Shown piece after piece: positions 8,053 to 15,914 of a DNA stretch of 64,000 nucleotides; position 1 is the stretch's first letter; the number at the start of each line of letters is the position of its first letter. A program made the translations under genes and the position numbers. This stretch comes from NZQO01 sp964639255 (lineage in GTDB: Bacteria > Bacteroidota > Bacteroidia > Flavobacteriales > Flavobacteriaceae). The stretch is taken from NCBI GenBank assembly GCA_964639255.1, contig CAZXDP010000001.1, positions 62,001 to 126,000 of the forward strand. The letters run 5' to 3'. The notes beneath the pieces are model-generated. The model was not told where the DNA came from and did not search any database. It saw only the letters and a list, made by a program, of their open reading frames with translations.

Positions 8053-8753
8053 TAGCTTCTTTTTCTCACGGTTAACTGTTCAATTCGCTTTTCGTAATCT
8101 TTGCCCTGGAAGATTCGCTGCACGAAAATCCCAGGAATGTGTATCTGGTTTGGGTCCAGCTCACCAGCAGGCACCAAGTGCTCTACTTCGGCAACGGTAA
8201 TAGTTGCCGCGCCGCACATGTTCGGATTGAAGTTACGGGCCGTTCCTTTAAAGATCAAATTGCCCGCAGTATCACCCTTCCAAGCCTTCACAAAGGCAAA
8301 ATCTGCCTCGAAGGCAAGTTCCATCACGTACATCTTGCCCTTAAACTCACGTGTTTCCTTTCCCTCGGCTATTTCAGTCCCGAATCCGGCAGGGGTAAAG
8401 AAAGCCGGGATGCCGCTTTGGGCGGCCTGACAGCGCTGGGCCAAGGTGCCCTGTGGTATCAATTCTACCTCAAGTTCTCCGCTGAGCATTTGGCGCTCAA
8501 ATTCGGCATTTTCCCCAACGTACGATGAAATCATTTTTTTGATCTGCCTTTTCTGAAGCAGTAAACCCAAGCCGAAATCATCTACACCGGCATTGTTCGA
8601 TATACAGGTGACCTCCTTGACATTGCGCCGAACCAGCTCGGCGATGGCGTTTTCAGGAATACCGCTCAATCCGAACCCTCCCAACATAAAAGTCATTCCA
8701 TCTTTAATTCCCTCACAGGCCGTTGTAACATCCTGAACAGTTTTGTGTATCAT
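8052..8753 (-). CDS. scoA: 3-oxoacid CoA-transferase subunit A
   Basis: 233 residues with the A-subunit CoA-binding loop GGFGLSGIP (25-33) and the later TPAGFGTEIAEGKE and GNLIFKGTARNFNP segments. It forms a heteromeric enzyme with ScoB, which is encoded directly downstream with a one-base stop/start overlap. The gene begins a two-gene leftward operon; a perfect -7 element lies about 106 bases upstream. Cytoplasmic. Confidence 0.94.
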   Translation of the reverse strand: MIHKTVQDVTTACEGIKDGMTFMLGGFGLSGIPENAIAELVRRNVKEVTCISNNAGVDDFGLGLLLQKRQIKKMISSYVGENAEFERQMLSGELEVELIPQGTLAQRCQAAQSGIPAFFTPAGFGTEIAEGKETREFKGKMYVMELAFEADFAFVKAWKGDTAGNLIFKGTARNFNPNMCGAATITVAEVEHLVPAGELDPNQIHIPGIFVQRIFQGKDYEKRIEQLTVRKRS

Positions 8754-8858
8754 GTACCAAGTTTTTCTGAATAGTTCTTCCGCAGAAAAAAAGCCTCACT
8801 GCGAAAGGAATGTATAAAAATAAAGAAATTGCACAACAGTTGCCGATATGTGGGGTGG

Positions 8859-8866
8859 CAAATTTA
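8859..8866 (-). promoter_or_regulatory. Possible -7 element upstream of scoAB
   Basis: On the minus strand this reads TAAATTTG, a full match to TAnnTTTG, about 106 bases before the scoA start. No clear TTG partner is seen at 17-23 bases, so this is tentative. Confidence 0.4.
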
Positions 8867-8930
8867 GAACTACACAAATAAATCCATAATTACGGATTTT
8901 TTTGTGATATATCAATTCTACAAGATAAGG

Positions 8931-11249
8931 CTAAAAGTCAAATTCATCGGGAACCTCATTGTTGTTCGATTCCTCTTTCCACTTACTGCAATCGGTTTCT
9001 ATGGAAAGCGTTTGAGGCCTTTTAAAATCCCCTTCGGAAACGCCCAACTCTTCGTTCGCATAACATTTTTTCATGTAGATTCCCCAAATGGGCAAAGCCA
9101 TGGTGGCCCCTTGTCCATAGGCGGTGCCTCTAAAATGCGTGGCGCGGTCTTCTCCCCCTACCCACACACCGGTAACCAAGTTGGGCACCATACCCATAAA
9201 CCAACCGTCGCTATTGTTTTGCGTAGTCCCGGTTTTACCCGCAATGGGGTTTGTAAATTCGTAGGGATAGCCAGTGATCACCTCTTTATAGAGTGGAGTA
9301 TTTACAGCCCAATTGCCGCGCAACCTAGTACCAGAACCTCCTTGGGTAACTCCCTGCAAAAGGCTTACCGTAACATAGGCGGTTTCGTCACTAATGACAT
9401 CCCTAGTCTCTGGCACGTTTTGAAACAGTACCGTGCCGTTTTTATCCTCAATACGCTGTATAAGCATGGGTTTCACATATACCCCTTCATTGGCAAAAAC
9501 GCTATACGCACCTACCATTTCATAAAGGCTTACATCGGGTGTTCCCAAAGCGATGGAGGGCACTGCTGGCATATCCTTGGTATCTACTCCCATTTTACGT
9601 ACCAGATCGATTACCGGTTCTGGTCCTACGCGGTCTATAAGTCGTGCGGTAATGGTATTGATCGATTTCGCCAATGCCGACTTCAACGTTAGCATACCCC
9701 CATAATCGTTGTCTGAGTTTCGTGGTGTCCACGGTTTGGGTAAGCCGTATTTGCCCGCGGGTATGGTATATTGCGTATTGGGCAGGGTATCGCAGGGCGA
9801 CATATGCATTTGGTCAATGGCCGTCGCATATACGAACGGCTTGAAGGTAGAGCCTATTTGCCGTTCGCCCGTCTTCACCATATCGTACTTAAAATGCTTA
9901 TAGTTTGCACCGCCAACCCACGCCTTAACTTCGCCTGTTTGTGGTGTCATAGACATAAGGGCTGCGCGCAAAAAGCGCTTGTAATATCGAATAGAGTCTA
10001 GCGGTGTCATAACCGTATCGATGGTATTATTCTTGGCGCTCCAGGCAAAAATGCGCATAGGAGTTTTTTTCTTGAAACTGGCAATGATTTCCTTTTCATC
10101 CTTCCCCTGCTGTTCCATTTCGCGCCAACGGTCGCTCCGCCTCATGGCAGCGTTCATAATCTGTTCGGTTTCTTCTTCGGAGATGTCCCTAAAAGGAGCC
10201 GTTTTATTGTTTTCGTTCTGTTTATCAAACTCCTTCTGAAGGTTCCGCATATGCATATCGACTGCCTCTTCGGCATATTCCTGCATCTTGCTATCTATTG
10301 TGGTGTATACCTTTAAACCATCGCTGTAAATATTCCAGCTACTGCCGTCGGTCTTCGGATTTTCCTTAATCCAATCGGCCATAAAGGCACGTACGTATTC
10401 CCTAAAATATGTAGCAATTCCTTCGTCGTGCCCCTGGGGCGTAAACTGTACATTTAGCGGAAGGGCCTGTAAGGAGTCCTTTACCGCTTCGGTAATGAAA
10501 TCGTATTTTTCCATTTGTGCCAATACCACATTGCGGCGGTCTTTTACCAACTCGGGCCTTCTCAAAGGATTGTACAATGACGCATTCTTGAACATCCCCA
10601 CCAGCATGGCCGACTCGACCGTAGTAAGTTCAGACGGTTCTTTGTCGAAATAGATGCTCGCGGCAGACTCAATGCCCACGGCCTGGTTCAGAAAATCGTA
10701 TTCGTTAAAATACATGGTAAGGATTTCTTCCTTGGTATAACGTCGCTCCAAACGGGTGGCGATAATCCATTCCTTTATCTTCTGAAGGGCCCGCTGCAAT
10801 TTGTTGCGCGAAACCTGCTCGGTAAAGAAAAGTTTTGCCAACTGCTGCGATATGGTACTGGCCCCACCGCGCGTGCCCAAAAACGCGACAGCACGCACCG
10901 TACCTTTGGCATCGATGCCAGAATGGTCGTAGAACCGAACATCTTCTGTTGCGATTAAGGCATTGATAAGGTGGTCTGGAAGTTCTTCAAATTGAACGGG
11001 TGTTCGGTTTTCCTTGTAAAATTTTCCCAAGGTTTTCCCATCGGATGAAATAATCTCAGTCGCCAGGTTTTTCTCGGGGTTCTCTAGACTGGTCTCATCG
11101 GGCAAACTTCCGAAGATACCCCACGAGGCAAACAGGAATATAAGGATGACGACACCTATAAACGCCCCGAACACTTTCCAAAAGGTACGCACGTGCCGCT
11201 TGGTGCCCTCTTGCTTTTTCTTGCCTGCTTGCTGTTTTTTCTTTGCCAT
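8931..11249 (-). CDS. mrcA: Penicillin-binding protein 1A (bifunctional)
   Basis: Residue numbers count from an upstream ATG at 11276. One membrane segment (about 33-52) leads to a GT51 glycosyltransferase domain with catalytic Glu111 (ATEDVRFYDH) and GGASTISQQLAK. Then comes a transpeptidase domain with SxxK (STFK, 476-479), SxN (SIN, 538-540) and KTG (681-683). It polymerises and cross-links peptidoglycan at the outer face of the inner membrane. I chose the ATG at 11249 (MAKKKQQAGK), 7 bases after the gldH stop; the 11276 ATG would overlap gldH by 20 bases and adds only nine residues. Last gene of ricT-gldH-mrcA. Confidence 0.95.
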   Translation of the reverse strand: MAKKKQQAGKKKQEGTKRHVRTFWKVFGAFIGVVILIFLFASWGIFGSLPDETSLENPEKNLATEIISSDGKTLGKFYKENRTPVQFEELPDHLINALIATEDVRFYDHSGIDAKGTVRAVAFLGTRGGASTISQQLAKLFFTEQVSRNKLQRALQKIKEWIIATRLERRYTKEEILTMYFNEYDFLNQAVGIESAASIYFDKEPSELTTVESAMLVGMFKNASLYNPLRRPELVKDRRNVVLAQMEKYDFITEAVKDSLQALPLNVQFTPQGHDEGIATYFREYVRAFMADWIKENPKTDGSSWNIYSDGLKVYTTIDSKMQEYAEEAVDMHMRNLQKEFDKQNENNKTAPFRDISEEETEQIMNAAMRRSDRWREMEQQGKDEKEIIASFKKKTPMRIFAWSAKNNTIDTVMTPLDSIRYYKRFLRAALMSMTPQTGEVKAWVGGANYKHFKYDMVKTGERQIGSTFKPFVYATAIDQMHMSPCDTLPNTQYTIPAGKYGLPKPWTPRNSDNDYGGMLTLKSALAKSINTITARLIDRVGPEPVIDLVRKMGVDTKDMPAVPSIALGTPDVSLYEMVGAYSVFANEGVYVKPMLIQRIEDKNGTVLFQNVPETRDVISDETAYVTVSLLQGVTQGGSGTRLRGNWAVNTPLYKEVITGYPYEFTNPIAGKTGTTQNNSDGWFMGMVPNLVTGVWVGGEDRATHFRGTAYGQGATMALPIWGIYMKKCYANEELGVSEGDFKRPQTLSIETDCSKWKEESNNNEVPDEFDF

Positions 11250-11256
11250 ATTCAAC

Positions 11257-11739
11257 TTATTGACCTGCTTTTTCAATACTATAGCCTACATCGGTAATAC
11301 CGGGTAAGAGGGTAACGCCCTCTACTTGGCCGTTATTGCGCACGGCGTGCTCAATGCGCAACAGGTATTCCCCCCTCTCGGGAAATGTTACTTGTTCCTT
11401 GTACCAAAGCTTGTTCTCCTTAATACTGCCAATACCTTGCCCCATCCATTGGCCATCGGGATCTGCCATACGGTATTCCAAGGTATCGGTTATAGTTTTA
11501 CCGTGCGGAAACTCCATTGAGACGATTAAAAAAAGGTTGTTGAACGGATAGTCATTATTGTTTCGCACCTCAAGAAACAAGTTGTAGGACTGTACTGAAT
11601 CCAGCTCGGGAAGCGTAAAAATCACTGGCTGATCCTTATTCCAGCCACCGGGTATCGACTGCATGTCTCCCGCGACAGACGATTCGTTGGCGCAACCGTA
11701 AACAACTGCCAGGATCAAGGCCCACAAATAGTTATGCAT
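11257..11739 (-). CDS. gldH: Gliding motility lipoprotein GldH
   Basis: 160 residues from the ATG at 11739. The N-terminus MHNYLWALILAVVYGC is a lipoprotein signal with the lipid-bearing Cys at 16. The open frame extends 27 codons further upstream, but that stretch lies inside ricT and would bury the signal peptide. GldH is one of the Gld lipoproteins needed for flavobacterial gliding; its biochemical role is not settled. The body contains FPHGKTITDTLEY and ends IEKAGQ, matching the family. The order ricT-gldH-mrcA is a familiar flavobacterial arrangement. The start overlaps the ricT end by 8 bases. Confidence 0.9.
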   Translation of the reverse strand: MHNYLWALILAVVYGCANESSVAGDMQSIPGGWNKDQPVIFTLPELDSVQSYNLFLEVRNNNDYPFNNLFLIVSMEFPHGKTITDTLEYRMADPDGQWMGQGIGSIKENKLWYKEQVTFPERGEYLLRIEHAVRNNGQVEGVTLLPGITDVGYSIEKAGQ

Positions 11740-12901
11740 TTTTATTGGTGTTTCTTTTTTTGCCGCGACTCCTGTTTTTGTTGCGTCGCTTTTTATTGCG
11801 CTTGCGTTTCGGCTGGTCAAAACGGGTAAGGCTGTCTTGTCCTACAACATTGCTGAACAATTCCTTTTCCAGAGGTTTTGTGTCTTCAACGAACTCTTCT
11901 AGACTAGCAACTTTCTTGCCTTTTCTATTGATTTCGATGATTTTATTCACATTTTCTACCGAAAGCTGGTGCCAGTTCATGCCCTCGTCGATATAGGAAT
12001 ACCATAGCAGCCCCTTGAAAATATCGATTTTCTGGCACACGGCGGTGCCTTTTTCGGTTTTTAACTTCACATCGCTCTTCGGAAATTCATCGAGCGCCTC
12101 GAGATAGGTATCCAGTTCATAGTTGAGGCAGCATTTTAGCTTGCCGCACTGGCCGGCCAGTTTTAAAGGATTGAGCGATAATTGTTGGTACCGCGCCGCC
12201 GAGGTGTTCACCGAACGGAAATCGGTAAGCCAAGTAGAACAACACAGTTCACGACCACACGAGCCTATACCGCCCAAACGGGCCGCCTCTTGCCGAAAGC
12301 CTACTTGTTTCATCTCTACTCGTATGCCGAATGCCCGTGCGAGATCTTTAATGAGTTGTCTAAAATCGACACGTTCTTCGGCGGTGTAATAAAAGATAGC
12401 CTTTGAGCCATCGCCTTGGAACTCAATGTCGGAAATTTTCATCTTTAGGCCCAACTGTATCGCTATCTCACGAGAGCGCTTCTGTACCTCGGGTTCCTTA
12501 TCCCTGTATTTTATCCAGATATCGATGTCCTTTTGCGTGGCCTTGCGGTATATTTTGGGAAGCGCTTCTAGTTTTGTGCTTTCCTTTTTCTTCTTCATTT
12601 GCACCCGCACCAATTCGCCCGTGAGGGTTACCACCCCTATGTCGTGGCCTGGCGAAGCCTCGGTAGCCACCACGTCGCCAATGGATAGCGAAATGGAGTC
12701 TGGATTTTGGTAAAAATGCTTCCTTCCGTTTTTAAAACGGACCTCCACGGCGTTGAAGGGTTCCATATCGGAAGGCAGCGACATATTGGAAAGCCAGTCG
12801 AACACCGTCAATTTGTTACAGCCATCGGTGCCGCACGTCCCGTTGTTCTTGCAGCCCTTTGGCTGTCCGTTGGTGCCCGTGGCACAGCTGGTACAGCCCA
12901 T
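11732..12901 (-). CDS. ricT: PSP1-domain protein, RicT/YaaT family
   Basis: 389 residues. A cysteine-rich head (MGCTSCATG, then Cys at GCKNNGTCGTDGC) precedes the PSP1 domain with its diagnostic cysteine pairs in GSCGRELCCSTWL and CGKLKCCLNYEL. The C-terminus is a long Lys/Arg/Asn-rich tail (KRKRNKKRRNKNRSRGKKR). In Bacillus the homologue RicT joins an iron-sulfur-containing complex affecting RNA maturation; a similar role here is inference. First gene of the leftward ricT-gldH-mrcA unit. The 156-base leader holds two mutually exclusive short hairpins (around 12915-12940) but no clear promoter. Confidence 0.88.
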   Translation of the reverse strand: MGCTSCATGTNGQPKGCKNNGTCGTDGCNKLTVFDWLSNMSLPSDMEPFNAVEVRFKNGRKHFYQNPDSISLSIGDVVATEASPGHDIGVVTLTGELVRVQMKKKKESTKLEALPKIYRKATQKDIDIWIKYRDKEPEVQKRSREIAIQLGLKMKISDIEFQGDGSKAIFYYTAEERVDFRQLIKDLARAFGIRVEMKQVGFRQEAARLGGIGSCGRELCCSTWLTDFRSVNTSAARYQQLSLNPLKLAGQCGKLKCCLNYELDTYLEALDEFPKSDVKLKTEKGTAVCQKIDIFKGLLWYSYIDEGMNWHQLSVENVNKIIEINRKGKKVASLEEFVEDTKPLEKELFSNVVGQDSLTRFDQPKRKRNKKRRNKNRSRGKKRNTNKNA

Positions 12902-13057
12902 ATTTTATATATATTGCCCCTATCGGTAGGAAAGGGGTCGAAGATTAAACAATCTGTTTTGTAACAATAGGTAAAGATACAATAACTAATGGTGAATTCA
13001 GAAAGTGGATAGTACAAAGCCTAAGTTTTCCTATTGAGACCTCGACGTGGCGGGCAT

Positions 13058-14089
13058 CTACTTCTTGAACTTCAGCTTTTCGCTGCGGCCCTTTTTAAAA
13101 ATCTTATTGCTATTGCGGGTACCGCTTCGCAACTTCTTCTGTTCTTCGTAAGGCAATTGGATTATCTCAACACATTCGTCGCTACAGCATTGGTGCATCT
13201 GTTTCGCACAATCTTCGCATTGTATAAACAACAGGTGGCATGCTTCATTGGCACAATTTACGTGGGTGTCGCAAGGCGCCCCGCACTGGTGGCACTGGGC
13301 GATGATGTCGTTGGTAATGCGCTCGCCGCGACGGTGGTCGAATACGAAATTCTTGCCCAAAAATTTATTCTCAAGGTTTTTTTGCGATACCTGCCTCGCG
13401 TATTCTATGATACCGCCCTCTAGCTGGTACACGTTTTTAAAGCCTTTGTGCTTGTAATAGGCACTTGCCTTTTCGCAGCGTATGCCTCCCGTGCAGTACA
13501 TCACCAGATTTTTGTCTTCCTTATGGTCTTTCAGATCGTTTTCAATAATATCGAGCGAATCGCGAAAAGTATCAACATCGGGCGTAATGGCGCCTTGAAA
13601 ATGACCTATTTCGCTCTCGTAATGATTGCGCATATCGACCAAGATGGTATTGGGGTCTTCCAGTAACTTATTGAAATTTTCCGCATCGACGTGTATTCCT
13701 TTGTTGGTAACGTCGAACGTGTCGTCGTTAAGTCCGTCGGCAACGATCTTAGGCCGTACTTTTACCTTCAGCTTCAAGAATGATTTTAAATCATGTTCGA
13801 TGGCGATGTTGAGCCGCACATTCTCTAGAAAATAGATGCCGTCTAAAAACTCCTTGAATTTTCCAAAATTCTTCGCTGGCACCGAAAGCTGGGCATTGAT
13901 GCCCTCGTGCGCCACATAAATGCGGCCTAGGACATCCAGTGCGTCCCAAGCGACGAAAAGATGATTTCTGAAAAGTTCTGGATTGCCTATCTTGGCGTAT
14001 TGGTAAAAAGAGAGGGTAAGGCGGTCTTCCCCGGCCTGTTCGAGCATTTCTTCCCGCTCTTTTGCACTCATTTTATTGTACAGTTGCAT
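13058..14089 (-). CDS. trhO: tRNA uridine-34 hydroxylase TrhO (rhodanese family)
   Basis: 343 residues. An N-terminal acylphosphatase-like domain (about 25-115) precedes a rhodanese domain whose active-site loop CTGGIRC carries Cys199. The C-terminus has many paired cysteines (CHQCGAPC, CEDC, HQCC), a likely metal site, and a basic tail. TrhO makes 5-hydroxyuridine at the tRNA wobble position using oxygen. Its own promoter (TTG, 19 bases, TACTTTTG) lies 45-75 bases upstream, back to back with recA. Formerly UPF0176. Confidence 0.92.
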   Translation of the reverse strand: MQLYNKMSAKEREEMLEQAGEDRLTLSFYQYAKIGNPELFRNHLFVAWDALDVLGRIYVAHEGINAQLSVPAKNFGKFKEFLDGIYFLENVRLNIAIEHDLKSFLKLKVKVRPKIVADGLNDDTFDVTNKGIHVDAENFNKLLEDPNTILVDMRNHYESEIGHFQGAITPDVDTFRDSLDIIENDLKDHKEDKNLVMYCTGGIRCEKASAYYKHKGFKNVYQLEGGIIEYARQVSQKNLENKFLGKNFVFDHRRGERITNDIIAQCHQCGAPCDTHVNCANEACHLLFIQCEDCAKQMHQCCSDECVEIIQLPYEEQKKLRSGTRNSNKIFKKGRSEKLKFKK

Positions 14090-14133
14090 GCTATACGATG
14101 TTAGGGTGAAAAGAATGATTTTTTAGCGAGGTG

Positions 14134-14163
14134 CAAAAGTACGTTTTTTAGATCTGTTAACAA
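14134..14163 (-). promoter_or_regulatory. Promoter of trhO
   Basis: Minus strand: TTG, a 19-base spacer, then TACTTTTG, matching the flavobacterial TTG-N17-23-TAnnTTTG pattern. It is divergent from recA. Confidence 0.7.
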
Positions 14164-14208
14164 AAAAGGCCGATTCCCATTTTTTGGCGTTGTGGCAAAA
14201 CGGAAGAT

Positions 14209-14237
14209 TTGGTACCTTAGCCTTCTTAGTATTTTTC
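14209..14237 (+). promoter_or_regulatory. Probable recA promoter
   Basis: TTG, an 18-base spacer, then TATTTTTC (one mismatch to TAnnTTTG), ending 14 bases before the recA ATG at 14252. Confidence 0.45.
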
Positions 14238-14251
14238 AGAAAAACACAACT

Positions 14252-15259
14252 ATGAGCAAAGAACAAGATGCAAAATTAAAAGCACTCAAACTCACTTTAG
14301 ATAAGCTGGACAAGACCTACGGAAAGGGTACCGTGATGAAAATGGGCGATAGCGCGGTGCAGGAGGTAGAGGTAATACCCACGGGCTCGTTGGGGCTCGA
14401 TGTGGCCTTGGGTGTTGGAGGCTATCCGCGCGGAAGGATCATCGAGATATACGGACCAGAGTCGTCTGGTAAAACAACCTTGACCCTGCACGCCATAGCC
14501 GAGGCGCAAAAAAAAGGAGGCATTGCCGCATTTATCGATGCAGAGCACGCCTTCGACCGCTATTATGCTGAAAAGTTGGGGGTAGATATCGAAAATCTAA
14601 TCATCTCCCAGCCCGACAATGGAGAGCAAGCATTGGAGATTGCCGATAACTTAATACGCAGCGGTGCCATAGATATTATCGTGGTCGACTCGGTAGCCGC
14701 GTTGACGCCAAAGAGCGAGATCGAGGGTGAAATGGGCGATAGCAAAATGGGACTGCACGCCCGGTTAATGTCACAAGCCCTCAGGAAACTAACCGGTTCC
14801 ATTAGCAAGACCAACTGTACGGTAATCTTCATTAACCAATTGCGCGAAAAAATTGGGGTCATGTTCGGCAATCCAGAAACTACTACCGGTGGGAACGCAC
14901 TTAAGTTTTACTGCTCGGTGCGGTTAGACATTCGTAGGTCGACCCAAATAAAAGACAGCAACAGCGAGGTTCAGGGTAATAAAACCCGTGTAAAGGTGGT
15001 AAAGAACAAAGTTGCGCCTCCCTTCAAAACGGCCGAATTCGATATTATGTACGGCAAGGGAATTAGCAAGGTAGGCGAAGTGATAGACCTTGGCGTAGAT
15101 TTTGAGATCATAAAGAAATCTGGCTCTTGGTTTAGCTATGACGATACCAAGCTGGGTCAAGGCCGGGATGCCGTAAAGGCTCTGCTTATGGATAACCCAG
15201 AGCTTATGGAAGAGCTTGAGCAAAAAATTAAAGATGCCATCGCTGCACTAAACGAGTAA
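14252..15259 (+). CDS. recA: Recombinase RecA
   Basis: 335 residues from the ATG at 14252 (MSKEQDAKLKALK). Walker A GPESSGKT (68-75), IDAEHAFD, VVDSVAAL (Walker B) and the DNA-binding loop 2 region FGNPETTTGGNALKF are all intact. RecA forms the filament for homologous recombination and triggers the SOS response. The frame is open 20 codons further upstream (14192), but that segment overlaps the promoter and lacks similarity to RecA. No LexA box was recognised. A terminator follows. Confidence 0.98.
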   Translation: MSKEQDAKLKALKLTLDKLDKTYGKGTVMKMGDSAVQEVEVIPTGSLGLDVALGVGGYPRGRIIEIYGPESSGKTTLTLHAIAEAQKKGGIAAFIDAEHAFDRYYAEKLGVDIENLIISQPDNGEQALEIADNLIRSGAIDIIVVDSVAALTPKSEIEGEMGDSKMGLHARLMSQALRKLTGSISKTNCTVIFINQLREKIGVMFGNPETTTGGNALKFYCSVRLDIRRSTQIKDSNSEVQGNKTRVKVVKNKVAPPFKTAEFDIMYGKGISKVGEVIDLGVDFEIIKKSGSWFSYDDTKLGQGRDAVKALLMDNPELMEELEQKIKDAIAALNE

Positions 15260-15290
15260 TTTTTTACCTTACAGACGCAACCATTTTACT

Positions 15291-15326
15291 TTAAGGCATC
15301 TACACAATGTGGTGCCTTAATTATTA
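15291..15326 (+). terminator. Terminator of recA
   Basis: TTAAGGCA pairs with TGCCTTAA across a 14-base loop that can itself pair in part, followed by TTATTATAT. It lies about 30 bases after the recA stop. Confidence 0.6.
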
Positions 15327-15362
15327 TATAGGCTTTTGATTAGAAGCTTATTAACCATCTAA

Positions 15363-15370
15363 TAATTTTG
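15363..15370 (+). promoter_or_regulatory. -7 element of the sigma factor operon
   Basis: TAATTTTG matches TAnnTTTG exactly and ends 10 bases before the TTG start codon. A TTG lies 24 bases upstream, slightly beyond the usual spacing. The leader would be only a few bases long. Confidence 0.5.
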
Positions 15371-15380
15371 GACCTACAAG

Positions 15381-15914
15381 TTGACTTTAGAGGAGCTCAT
15401 CATACAATGTAAGCGGCAGGATATAAAAGCCCAGGCAGAGTTGTACAAGAGGTATTCTGGCATTTTATTCTCAATTTGCCTGCGATATTCGCCCAACCAT
15501 ACCGAGGCCGAGGACAACTTACAGGATGCGTTCATTACGATCTTTAAAAAAATTGACCAGTTTAAGGACAAAGGTTCTTTTGAAGGCTGGATGAAGCGAA
15601 TTACCGTGAACACCGTACTTCAAAAATACCGAAAGCAGAAAGTGTACGACCTCAAGGACGAAGGGCAATTGGAAGCGCAGGAGGAAGTAACCGTGGAGAC
15701 CGAAGAGATTCCCTTAAGCTATTTGTTGAAAATTATCCAGGAACTGCCAGACCGATACCGATTGGTGTTTACCATGTACGTAATGGATGGCTATTCGCAC
15801 AAAGATATTGGCGAACTATTGGGAATTAGCGACGGCACCTCTAAATCAAACTTGGCCAGGGCACGAAACATATTGAAAAATAAAATAGATTCCTATAACG
15901 CAAACCAATCATGA
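15381..15914 (+). CDS. ECF-type RNA polymerase sigma factor
   Basis: 177 residues with sigma region 2 (ELYKRYSGILFSICLRYSPN, AEDNLQDAFITIFKKI) and region 4 (LPDRYRLVFTMYVMDGYSHK, IGELLGISDGTSKSNLARAR). The start codon is TTG at 15381: in-frame codons upstream run only five more to a TAA, with no ATG. It directs RNA polymerase to a specific set of promoters. Its last codons overlap the next gene (ATGA), which encodes a membrane protein with the layout of a dual-membrane anti-sigma factor; the two should be made together. Confidence 0.92.
   Translation: MTLEELIIQCKRQDIKAQAELYKRYSGILFSICLRYSPNHTEAEDNLQDAFITIFKKIDQFKDKGSFEGWMKRITVNTVLQKYRKQKVYDLKDEGQLEAQEEVTVETEEIPLSYLLKIIQELPDRYRLVFTMYVMDGYSHKDIGELLGISDGTSKSNLARARNILKNKIDSYNANQS

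Noticed and set aside
8881..8898. Imperfect palindrome AATCCATAATTACGGATT before scoA, considered as mrcA terminator or operator
   Set aside because: It has mismatches, its T-tract is on the plus strand whereas both neighbouring genes run leftward, and no regulator is nearby.
8904..9692. 262-codon plus-strand open frame opposite the PBP1A gene
   Set aside because: It mirrors a well-supported gene on the other strand, has no recognisable motifs or promoter, and its composition follows the codon pattern of the antisense strand.
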